A DNA stretch of 64,000 nt from Streptomyces olivochromogenes. Lineage in GTDB: Bacteria > Actinomycetota > Actinomycetes > Streptomycetales > Streptomycetaceae. Positions 36,835 through 44,063 of this stretch are shown piece after piece. The DNA lies in contig NZ_JADDRL010000035.1 of the NCBI RefSeq assembly GCF_021538895.1, positions 21,116 to 85,115 of the forward strand, read 5' to 3'. The notes beneath the pieces were generated by a model. The model worked only from the letters and a program-made list of their open reading frames with translations, made no database searches and was not told the DNA's origin. Position 1 is the first letter of the stretch; each line of letters starts with the position of its first letter. The position numbers and the translations under genes were made by a program.

Positions 36835-37089
36835 ATGGACTGGCGCCACAACGCGGCCTGCCGCGAGGAGGATCCCGAGCTGTTCTTCCCGATCGGCGAC
36901 ACCGGCCCGGCATTCCTGCAGATCGAGGAGGCCAAGGCTGTGTGCCGCCGCTGTCCAGTCATCGAGCAGTGTCTGCAGTGGGCGTTGGAGTCTGGGCAGA
37001 CCGATGGCGTCTGGGGCGGGCTGTCCGAGGCGGAGCGTCGTTCGATGAAGCGGCGTGCTGCGCGCCACCGCGCGCAAAAACAGAGGTGA
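36835..37089 (+). CDS. WhiB-family iron-sulfur regulator
   Basis: The 84 residues carry the four WhiB cysteines (Cys9, Cys37, Cys40, Cys46) in AACREEDPELFFP and VCRRCPVIEQC, then GVWGGLSEAERR and a basic tail. Wbl proteins hold a 4Fe-4S cluster and act with the principal sigma factor. Element- and phage-borne copies can interfere with host WhiB regulation. A terminator lies at 37204..37234. Confidence 0.92.
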   Translation: MDWRHNAACREEDPELFFPIGDTGPAFLQIEEAKAVCRRCPVIEQCLQWALESGQTDGVWGGLSEAERRSMKRRAARHRAQKQR

Positions 37090-37203
37090 CAACTGGCAGC
37101 CTGCGCTGCCCGGCGCCCGTCGCCCCGCCTCGGGGTCGGCGGGCGCCGGAGTGCGCAGGGCGCACTCCCCGCCCGATCCGCTGCGGGGCCGCAATAGCGC
37201 GAC

Positions 37204-37234
37204 GAACCCCCAGGGATTGCGCCCCTGGGGGTTC
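37204..37234 (+). terminator. Hairpin terminator after whiB-like gene
   Basis: GAACCCCCAGGG and CCCTGGGGGTTC form a 12-base-pair stem with a short loop, followed by TTGTCG. Confidence 0.8.
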
Positions 37235-37268
37235 TTGTCGCAGGTCACTGTGGAAGGAACCGACCTGC

Positions 37269-37742
37269 ATGCCCAGCATGACACTCCCTCTCATCATGGA
37301 AGAGCGGCCCTTACTCCCCACGCGTCCCAGCCCGCATGAGCGGGACGGCCGTCAGCCCTCCGAGCCAACCGGCCGGCCACACCCAGGTCAGCGCGTGGGG
37401 ACTGAGGTGCTGCGCCGAGTTGTCGACGCGGAGATTGGTCCGCGTGGCGTGGGCGCGATCTATCAGAACGTCGACGGTGCGTTTGAGGTGCTGGCTGCTG
37501 TCCGCGACCCTGAGCAGGCCACCGGACTCCTGCGTCGGCGCGCGGGGTGGGCGCTGATCGTCAAAGACGTGCTGCAGCCAGGCAGCGAGCCGTTCGCCAT
37601 TGGGTCGGTATGGACGACTTCCGATCACCTGGTCCGTGAGGCCCCCGCCGCGGTCGGCGGGCAGTGCTCGAAGTGCGGCGGTTGGTTCGAGGGCTGGTCC
37701 GGCGGTGTCTGCGACGCCTGCAAGCAGGGTCCGCGTGCCTGA
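37269..37742 (+). CDS. Hypothetical protein with C-terminal zinc ribbon
   Basis: The ATG at 37269 (GGAAGGAACC upstream) gives 157 residues. The disordered N-terminus is followed by a folded part (EVLRRVVDAEIGPRGVGAIY) and a C-terminal ribbon with two CxxC pairs (QCSKCGGWFEGWSGGVCDAC). It belongs to the plus-strand series of small genes in this element. The function is unknown. Confidence 0.6.
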   Translation: MPSMTLPLIMEERPLLPTRPSPHERDGRQPSEPTGRPHPGQRVGTEVLRRVVDAEIGPRGVGAIYQNVDGAFEVLAAVRDPEQATGLLRRRAGWALIVKDVLQPGSEPFAIGSVWTTSDHLVREAPAAVGGQCSKCGGWFEGWSGGVCDACKQGPRA

Positions 37743-37750
37743 CGACCTGT

Positions 37751-37909
37751 ATGAACCGCTACATGGCCGCCAACCGGGCCCGCCGCGGACACGAGCGGCA
37801 GTGCACGAGCTACTCGCCGGACACGCGGTGTCCGGAAGGCCAGCGCCTGTACGAGTCGTTCGAACGGCTCCAGGACGCGCACCTCAGTCGGCTCCGCAAA
37901 CGGAGCTGA
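37751..37909 (+). CDS. Small basic protein of 52 residues
   Basis: Starting at ATG 37751, nine bases after the preceding gene, the frame encodes MNRYMAANRARRGHERQCTS and ends FERLQDAHLSRLRKRS. Codon bias and spacing support an operon partner. No domain was recognised. Confidence 0.5.
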   Translation: MNRYMAANRARRGHERQCTSYSPDTRCPEGQRLYESFERLQDAHLSRLRKRS

Positions 37910-38049
37910 CCGCCGCGCGGGACAGGCATCCAACTCGCCACCCTGCGGCTTTCTCCCCGGCCGACCGCCCGCCACGCGGGCGGACGGCCTTTCTCATCTC
38001 GCAGGTCCGGGATCGTCCCAAGCCTGCTCCCTCTCGTAGGAGGACCCTC

Positions 38050-38310
38050 ATGGCGCGGACCATCCCGCTTACGACATCACAGGACGACACCGGCCTGCAT
38101 CGCCAACTGCCGGACGTCCTGTGCATGCACACGCCGCGCTGCCCGACCGCTGACAGCGCGGACCGCGAGGCCGCGGCCGCCGTGGCCAGCCACCCGGAGC
38201 AGGGCTGGAGCTTGCTGTGCAACGGCGTCCTGGTTTTCGAGGACACCGGCGAGTTGCTCCCCGACGGCCGGGTTCTTTCTCCGCACCGTCCCCTCACGGT
38301 CACGGCCTGA
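38050..38310 (+). CDS. DUF5999 family protein
   Basis: The ATG at 38050 follows GGAGG. The 86 residues include CMHTPRCPTADSADREAAAA and HPEQGWSLLCNGVLVFEDTG, both typical of DUF5999. These small proteins are common in Streptomyces chromosomes and mobile elements and have no assigned function. Confidence 0.75.
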   Translation: MARTIPLTTSQDDTGLHRQLPDVLCMHTPRCPTADSADREAAAAVASHPEQGWSLLCNGVLVFEDTGELLPDGRVLSPHRPLTVTA

Positions 38311-38317
38311 CGACTGC

Positions 38318-38386
38318 CTGATCCGCCCGCACCGACCGCTGATTCATGGCGGCCGGGTCGGGCGGTGACGGGGAGCCGGACAGCCC
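38318..38386. repeat. Intergenic direct repeat, first copy
   Basis: CTGATCCGCCCGCACCGACC, then GGCGGCCGGG and CGGGCGGTGACGGGGAG, recur at 38575..38643 with few changes. The two copies lie 257 bases apart and flank the 46-residue gene between them. Confidence 0.7.
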
Positions 38387-38416
38387 GGACCCAGTCACTT
38401 GCTGGAGGGATCCGCC

Positions 38417-38557
38417 ATGCCCGACGACTTCCGGATGGACGTGTACCAGGGCCACTCCGCGCCGGACAGTCCGCAGTACGAGGCCAACCGGCTCGACTCA
38501 GCTGCAGATGTCCTGATCGCGAGCGCAGTTCTGGTCGAGGAGACAGACGAGGTCTGA
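38417..38557 (+). CDS. 46-residue acidic protein
   Basis: The ATG at 38417 follows GGAGGGATCC. The product begins MPDDFRMDVYQGHSAPDSPQ and ends in a run of acidic residues (LVEETDEV). It lies between the two intergenic repeats. No family was recognised. Confidence 0.5.
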   Translation: MPDDFRMDVYQGHSAPDSPQYEANRLDSAADVLIASAVLVEETDEV

Positions 38558-38574
38558 TCCGTTCTGGCGGCTGT

Positions 38575-38643
38575 CTGATCCGTCCGCACCGACCGTTGGC
38601 CCTTGGCGGCCGGGGCGGGCGGTGACGGGGAGTCGGGCAGGCC
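38575..38643. repeat. Intergenic direct repeat, second copy
   Basis: Second copy of the element at 38318..38386; it keeps CCGCACCGACCG and CGGGCGGTGACGGGGAG. Both copies directly follow a small gene, so they could be shared untranslated or processing sequences or the result of a local duplication. Confidence 0.7.
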
Positions 38644-38780
38644 GGCTTCACTCGTGTCTGGCGGGAGCTGCGGGCAGTTTCGCGGGCATTCCCCAGCACG
38701 CTCCTGGACCCAAGGCCCGTACCCCGGGCAGCTGGCCTTCAGCACGGCCCGCTCCCGGAAGGCAACGGCCCTTCGATAGC

Positions 38781-38999
38781 CGTTTCGGCTCCGCCCACCG
38801 CCATTTCGAAAGCAGCCGCCCGCGTTTCGGGAGCGGCCCCCACGGTTTCTCGCACCCCCTGAACGACCCTTTTCGGAGGCCCTCATGACGATCACTGATG
38901 TGCCGCGGGGCGCGGCATCCGGTACCCCCGTTTCGCGCCCGCCGACTCCCGTTTCGGATGCCTCCGAGAGCGTTTCGGGAATGGCCGGAGGCGTTTCGC
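38781..38999. repeat. GTTTCG iterons phased at 21 bases
   Basis: TTTCG (usually CGTTTCGG) starts at 38783, 38804 and 38825, with a TTTCT variant at 38846, a further copy at 38871, then 38931, 38952, 38973 and 38994. Within each group of four the spacing is exactly 21 bases, two turns of DNA. The first group is non-coding and the second lies inside the first 37 codons of the next gene, reading Val-Ser every seven codons. Regular phasing across a start codon suggests a protein-binding array. Confidence 0.7.
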
Positions 39000-40600
39000 G
39001 GACACGGAAGCGGAATCCGATCAAGCCCAGGCGCGACGGCCTGATGGCCGCCTTGTCGCTCGCCGCCGCGCTCGGCGGGACGCTGGTCGGCGTTATCGGC
39101 TTCGCCATGTCCTACAGCACCCTCGCTGAGGTGGCCCTGAGCTGGGGGTTCACTGAGAAGCTGGCGCCCTGGTTCCCGGTCGGCGTGGATGCGAGCATCA
39201 TCGCGTTCCTCGCGCTGGACCTGTACCTGATCCGCAAGGACACCCCGTGGCCTCTGCTCCGGCTCGCCGCACACGCCATGACCGGCGCCACGATCTGGTT
39301 CAACGCGTCCTCGCAGGGCCGCATCGCCGCCGACCCGGTCAAGTCCGCAAGTCACGGCGTCATGCCGCTGCTGTTCGTGATCGGAGTGGAGGCCGCTCGG
39401 CGGCTGTTCATCAAGAAGGCACAGCTCGAAGCCGGTACGCACACGGACCGGATCCCGCTGCACCGCTGGATCCTCTCTCCCATTGCCACGCCGCGGTTCT
39501 ACCGCCGGATGCGGCTGTACGGGGTCTCCAGTTACCCCGAGATGATCCGGCGCCAGCAGGAGCTCATCGCCTACGCGCAGTGGCTCAGGCGCAAGTACAC
39601 CGGCGACCTCTCCAAGGCGAGTGAGGATGAGCGGCTGCCGCTGAAGATGGCTGCCTACGGTTACACCGTCTCTGAGGCCCTCGCCCTGCCTGAGCAGCAG
39701 GAACGCGAGGCAGAGGAACGAGCGGAGGAAGCCGAGCAGCGGCGGCTGGACGCGGAGACGCGCCGCGAGCGCGCGCAGAAGAAGGCCGAAGCCGACCGGC
39801 TGGAGGCAGACGGCGAGTTGGAGGCTGTCCGGGCTCGGGTGGAAGGCAAGACCGCGCAGGCCCGAGCTCAGGCCCGAGCCCAGGCCAGCGCCGCAGAGCG
39901 GGCCGCTGAGCTGGAGGAACAGGCGATGGAGACGGCCGTGGTCGCGGACAGCCGCGCCCGCGAGGCTGAGGGGAGGCGCAAGGAAGCTGAGGAGCGCGAG
40001 GCGAAGGCCGCCGCGGATGTCCGCGCGGCCGAGCTGGAGAGCCAGGCAGCCGAGAAGCGGAAGGAAGCGGCGGAGGCAGACCGAGTCGCTGCGGTGGAGG
40101 GCCGGGCGATCGAGACGGCCAAGGTCGCGGAGGCGCGGCGGCGTGCAGCCGAAGCCGATCGGGCCGCTGCCGAAACGGAGGAGGCTGCTGCCGAAGCCCG
40201 TCGCCGGGCTGCCGAATCCGACGGGCTCGCGGCGCAGGAGGCCGAGCGCAAGGCGGTTGCCGACGCCAACACGCAGGAGGCACGCAAGCGGGAGGCCGAA
40301 ACCGAGTTCGTTACTGCCGAAAGGCGGCTGGCCGCCGCCGAAATCGAGCGGCGCGCAGTCGAAATCGAGGACGTCGCGAAGCTCACGCCGCGCGAGCGGG
40401 CGATCCGGAAGGTGGCTCGCATGGCATTCGCGGCCGGCCTGGTGACCGTTGGTCTGGAGCCCGACGGCATCCATCGTGAGCTGTGCCGGGTGATCTCGAT
40501 CGCTGACATCCAGCGCGAGATGGCGGTCTCCTCCACAGACACCGCGTCGAAGTACCGCCAGGAGGCAGCCGACTTGCTCGTAGGCGGATACCGCCCCTGA
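38885..40600 (+). CDS. DUF2637 membrane protein with long coiled-coil tail
   Basis: The 571 residues begin with a Pro/Ser-rich segment. A DUF2637-type membrane domain of about four spans follows (MAALSLAAALGGTLVGVIGF, PVGVDASIIAFLALDLYLIR). About 240 residues of Ala/Glu/Arg-rich coiled coil come next (EEAEQRRLDAETRRERAQKK). A C-terminal HTH-like region (SIADIQREMAVSSTDTASKY) ends the protein. DUF2637 proteins are typical of actinomycete plasmids and integrative elements. The layout suggests membrane-anchored DNA handling during transfer, which is an inference. Start ATG 38885 after GGAGG. Confidence 0.8.
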   Translation: MTITDVPRGAASGTPVSRPPTPVSDASESVSGMAGGVSRTRKRNPIKPRRDGLMAALSLAAALGGTLVGVIGFAMSYSTLAEVALSWGFTEKLAPWFPVGVDASIIAFLALDLYLIRKDTPWPLLRLAAHAMTGATIWFNASSQGRIAADPVKSASHGVMPLLFVIGVEAARRLFIKKAQLEAGTHTDRIPLHRWILSPIATPRFYRRMRLYGVSSYPEMIRRQQELIAYAQWLRRKYTGDLSKASEDERLPLKMAAYGYTVSEALALPEQQEREAEERAEEAEQRRLDAETRRERAQKKAEADRLEADGELEAVRARVEGKTAQARAQARAQASAAERAAELEEQAMETAVVADSRAREAEGRRKEAEEREAKAAADVRAAELESQAAEKRKEAAEADRVAAVEGRAIETAKVAEARRRAAEADRAAAETEEAAAEARRRAAESDGLAAQEAERKAVADANTQEARKREAETEFVTAERRLAAAEIERRAVEIEDVAKLTPRERAIRKVARMAFAAGLVTVGLEPDGIHRELCRVISIADIQREMAVSSTDTASKYRQEAADLLVGGYRP

Positions 40601-40623
40601 CCCGTACTTCCGGCACCACCAGT

Positions 40624-40656
40624 GAGGGTCAGCCCGCTCGAATCGGGCTGACCCTC
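40624..40656 (+). terminator. Perfect hairpin terminator
   Basis: GAGGGTCAGCCCG and CGGGCTGACCCTC form a 13-base-pair stem with a seven-base loop, 24 bases after the DUF2637 gene. Confidence 0.85.
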
Positions 40657-40714
40657 CGCTGCGACTGCCGGAAGCAGTCCCAGATCCCCCAGTACAGCAG
40701 GAGGAATTCTCGCC

Positions 40715-41200
40715 GTGAACAGCAGTAACGACCCGAATTACTCGCCCCTGCGCGACGTCGCGCAGTCCCCGGAAGCGACCGCCCGGTACCTGGCCGACAT
40801 CCAGCGGGTCCTGCTGGACATCGGCTCCAACCTGGAGGTTCTCGCCCGTGAGACGCGCGTGCATCTGCGCGAGACCCACGTGGAAGGGGACCGCTGGTAC
40901 CACGCCCGGTTGCGCGCTCAGCCGGTCGAGAAGGCGCTGAAGAACGTCCTACGGCACCTGAACGGCCTGACCGGCGGGCTGGAAAAAGCGGCATACAAAC
41001 GCAACATCTTCACCGACGAGGTGAAGGCACTCCCGCAGAAGCGAAAGGAAAGGGAACTGGAGAAGCAGCGAAAGAAGAATCCGCAGCTCCAGGCCGCACA
41101 GAATTCTATGCAGCAGCAGGGTGAACATCAGGCATCGAATCAGGGTCATACCGTCCCTGCGTCCATTTACGACCTCGGACGGAACCGGGAATCCGCGTGA
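40715..41200 (+). CDS. Helical charged protein of 161 residues
   Basis: The GTG at 40715 follows AGGAGGAATT. The product is helical (ARYLADIQRVLLDIGSNLEV) with a basic stretch (PQKRKERELEKQRKKNPQLQ) and a Gln-rich, flexible end. The four-base overlap with the next gene shows an operon. It lies in the transfer gene set; the family was not recognised. Confidence 0.65.
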   Translation: MNSSNDPNYSPLRDVAQSPEATARYLADIQRVLLDIGSNLEVLARETRVHLRETHVEGDRWYHARLRAQPVEKALKNVLRHLNGLTGGLEKAAYKRNIFTDEVKALPQKRKERELEKQRKKNPQLQAAQNSMQQQGEHQASNQGHTVPASIYDLGRNRESA

Positions 41201-41427
41201 CCCGGCCGCTTCTAAAATCCGAGCTCACGGCGCAGCGTTCCCGCGAATATCTGCTGAGCCAGCGGGAGTCTTTCCTCCAGAAACACGGCGAGGATCTCGG
41301 CGCTTTCTATTTTCTGATGATGTTGGTGCAGACGCACGGCAAGAAGGCGATGAAGCGCGGGGACGTGGCGGCGCTGCGGGCGCTGTATCGCGATCTCCAC
41401 GCCGTCTACCTCAAGCACACCCAGTAA
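41197..41427 (+). CDS. 76-residue helical protein
   Basis: The GTG start overlaps the previous stop by four bases (GTGA). The frame reads LLSQRESFLQKHGEDLGAFY and ends ALRALYRDLHAVYLKHTQ. It is probably made together with the upstream 161-residue protein. Codon use is slightly less GC-rich at its start than in its neighbours. Confidence 0.65.
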   Translation: MTRPLLKSELTAQRSREYLLSQRESFLQKHGEDLGAFYFLMMLVQTHGKKAMKRGDVAALRALYRDLHAVYLKHTQ

Positions 41428-41584
41428 CCGGCCGCCACGCCTGCGAAGGGGGCCAGCCGCACTCGGCAGCGGCCCCTTGCCGTGTCCCAACGCCCAGGCG
41501 CCCACACACCCACACGCCCAGGCGCGCGCACGCGTACGCGAGGTGGTCACGCACTGCCAAGCCCGAACCGAAGGAGGTGAGGCC

Positions 41585-43540
41585 GTGTCGGAGGACGAGA
41601 CCGAGGGGCGGCTCATCAGCTTCCCCCAGCCCGGGGGCGTACTGGACCGGCCACCTGACCTCGCTGACCCCGGCCGGCTCTTCCCGGCACCGGATATTTC
41701 GCCGGAATCCCCGGAAGAGACCACCATGGATCTCCCACCCATTCCGGCAGCCCCTGATCCGGAAGTCGCCCTCAGGGCGGATGGAATCCCGTCCGCGGAG
41801 CCGGAAGAAGAAACCGGCGAAGAGGAATACGACAGCGAATATGAGCAGCCGCGCTCTCTCGCCGACCGGCTGGGTGACTGGCTGGAATACCGGATCGAGG
41901 CAGCTCGGGCGCGGCATGAAAGCGAAGCGCCGTTCCGGGAAGCGGAAATAGCGCGCAAGGTTGCGCTATTGGAGGCCCGCACCGCTCAGGAAACCGCGCT
42001 GATGGAGCAGCGCGGCAAGCTCCATCAGGCGGTGATGAAAGCGAAGGCCGACAAGGCGGCCGCACGCGGCAAGGCCGACGCGGATTGCACGCGGTCGTCC
42101 AGCTCGGGCATGGGCGCAGACAAGGGCCGCTCAAAGGCCGGCGGCGGCGGCGGCGGCGCCCCGCAAGGGGGTGGCAACTCCCCCAAGGGCACGGGGAAAG
42201 GCCCTGATCGCTCTGCAGGTGGCCGTAGCGGCGGCTCGAAGAGCAACGAGTCACCCGGCGGCTCCAAGGGTCGCCAGAACGTTCCCGGTGGCTCTGGCCC
42301 AGGCAAGAATGGCGGTTCGGGCAACTCCGGATCGGGCAAGGGCGGTTCGAAGGGCGACGGCGGTAAGACGTCGAACTCATCGGCCTCCAGCCCGGCTCAG
42401 GAGCGGGCCCGCGCGGACAAGCAGGCCGCCCGGGAGGATCGCCGCAGGTCCAAAGCCGAACGAGCCGCTGCGAAGCAGGCCAGGCGGGACGCGGCGAAGG
42501 CCGGCGACACCGGCCGCACCACGCTGGGCGCGGCCGTGGCGGAGGAAGCCCAGCGTCGCTGGGACAAGCGCCGCGCGGACGCGAAGGACAAGGCCGCCAA
42601 GGACGGCGACGGCAAGAAGGCGAAGCCGGACACCGACGCCAAGGACGCGAAGGACGGCGACGGCGCCAAGGATGCCGACGCCACCACCAAGAAGATGCCC
42701 AAGGACGGCCCTGAACCAGCCGCTGACGGCCTGCAGGACGACTCAAAGAAGGACGGTGAGAAGCCGTCTGACGGCTCTGGAGGGAAGGACGGCGCCAAGA
42801 ACCGCGGAGACCAGCGGTCGTTCGGCCAGCGGATCAAGGACAAGTTCAGCAAAGGCGATCCCACATCCTCTTCGGGCGATTCGAGCGGCGAGCCCCGCCA
42901 ACCTGACGACAGGTTCGGATGGGAATGGCCTGGCCACGAAACCGGAAAGCCGAAGTCCGAACCGGCTGAAGATGACATCGAGGATGCGGTGATCGTTGAC
43001 GACCCGGCCGATCCCTTCAAAGCTGGCGTCTCCAGCGTGGCCGGCCTGCCGCCCGCACCGGAACCGCACGCCCAGCGGCCTGGAACCACCCGACCAACTG
43101 CACAGGAGGACCCCGTGACGGAGGTCAACAAGACCGTGTCGGGCCAGGCCGGTATGGCGGCCCAGCACCGTACCGACATCACCTTCGGCGAGTACCTGAC
43201 GGAGATCGTAAACATCGCGATCGCCGCAGAGCTCGACAAGGACCGCGCCCAGGACCTGGCCGTCGCGCTCGGCAAGGTCGCCGACGCCCTGCGGGACATG
43301 GCCGCCGACCTGGTTGGTGACCACAACATCGCCACTGAGGTCGTCGACCAGATCACCGACCTGGCCGACGCCGCGATGCGCATGAAGCAGCTGGCCGAAC
43401 AGTGCGCCACCGAGTGCGAGGTCGCCTCCGAGGCCGCCCGGATCGCGGCCATGTCGGTCGGCCGGACCTACGGCCAGGACATCCAGGCCATGGACGACGC
43501 GGGCCTGGCCCACGCCTCCGCCGCCGCCCACCACGACTAG
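41585..43540 (+). CDS. Large low-complexity protein of the transfer region
   Basis: The GTG at 41585 (GGAGG upstream) gives 651 residues. An acidic N-terminus and helical segment (RLGDWLEYRIEAARARHESE) are followed by about 300 residues of Gly/Ser/Lys/Asp-rich repeats (GGSGNSGSGKGGSKGDGGK, KDAKDGDGAKDADATTKK). A folded helical C-terminal part (EYLTEIVNIAIAAELDKDRA, QDLAVALGKVADALRDMAAD) completes it. No catalytic motif was seen. It precedes the translocase gene and could act as a scaffold at the transfer site; that is only a guess. Confidence 0.65.
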   Translation: MSEDETEGRLISFPQPGGVLDRPPDLADPGRLFPAPDISPESPEETTMDLPPIPAAPDPEVALRADGIPSAEPEEETGEEEYDSEYEQPRSLADRLGDWLEYRIEAARARHESEAPFREAEIARKVALLEARTAQETALMEQRGKLHQAVMKAKADKAAARGKADADCTRSSSSGMGADKGRSKAGGGGGGAPQGGGNSPKGTGKGPDRSAGGRSGGSKSNESPGGSKGRQNVPGGSGPGKNGGSGNSGSGKGGSKGDGGKTSNSSASSPAQERARADKQAAREDRRRSKAERAAAKQARRDAAKAGDTGRTTLGAAVAEEAQRRWDKRRADAKDKAAKDGDGKKAKPDTDAKDAKDGDGAKDADATTKKMPKDGPEPAADGLQDDSKKDGEKPSDGSGGKDGAKNRGDQRSFGQRIKDKFSKGDPTSSSGDSSGEPRQPDDRFGWEWPGHETGKPKSEPAEDDIEDAVIVDDPADPFKAGVSSVAGLPPAPEPHAQRPGTTRPTAQEDPVTEVNKTVSGQAGMAAQHRTDITFGEYLTEIVNIAIAAELDKDRAQDLAVALGKVADALRDMAADLVGDHNIATEVVDQITDLADAAMRMKQLAEQCATECEVASEAARIAAMSVGRTYGQDIQAMDDAGLAHASAAAHHD

Positions 43541-43558
43541 CAGGAAGGAAGGCCGCTG

Positions 43559-43975
43559 ATGAGCAACCTCACGCCCCACACCGGCGGTGGCGCTGCTGCC
43601 CCGACGGACAGCGACAACCGGTACAAAGCTGTCCAGCACAAGCTCAAGGCGCTGGGCCAGGCCATGGACCTGGCCGAAGGCGAACTCGGGACGCTGCTGC
43701 TCGGCATGCAGAGGAACGCCGAGCGCGCCGAGGGCCTGGCGGTGGACATCGCCAACGCCGAAGTCGACCGCAAGTTCGTGGAGATGACGAATCAGGTTGC
43801 CGTCGCCCTGGGCGGCGCCGCTGTGGAAGTCCACAGGCTCCACGAGACGGCCACCGAGGTGTCCGGCCTCGCTCACGACGCGCGGCGTACGCACGCGCGG
43901 CTGTACGAGGCCCTGGACGACATCCGCTCCAGCCGCCCCGAGCGCACCCCCAAGCCGGGTTTCCTCGTCCGCTGA
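43559..43975 (+). CDS. Helical protein of 138 residues
   Basis: The ATG at 43559 follows AGGAAGGAAGG. The product is mostly long helices (AVQHKLKALGQAMDLAEGEL, VHRLHETATEVSGLAHDARR). It resembles the folded C-terminal part of the preceding protein in style, so the two may pair. It lies directly upstream of the translocase gene. Confidence 0.65.
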   Translation: MSNLTPHTGGGAAAPTDSDNRYKAVQHKLKALGQAMDLAEGELGTLLLGMQRNAERAEGLAVDIANAEVDRKFVEMTNQVAVALGGAAVEVHRLHETATEVSGLAHDARRTHARLYEALDDIRSSRPERTPKPGFLVR

Positions 43976-44063
43976 CTCGACCCCCGCACCCCGCCAGCTA
44001 TGGGCCGTCCCGCCAGCATGGCGCGGGCCGCCCAGCGCGCCTCTTCCCGAAGGAGAAACGCCC

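Noticed and set aside
38648..40903. Long minus-strand frame opposite the DUF2637 gene
   Set aside because: The plus-strand gene has membrane and coiled-coil domains with correct codon bias; the antisense frame is a shadow.
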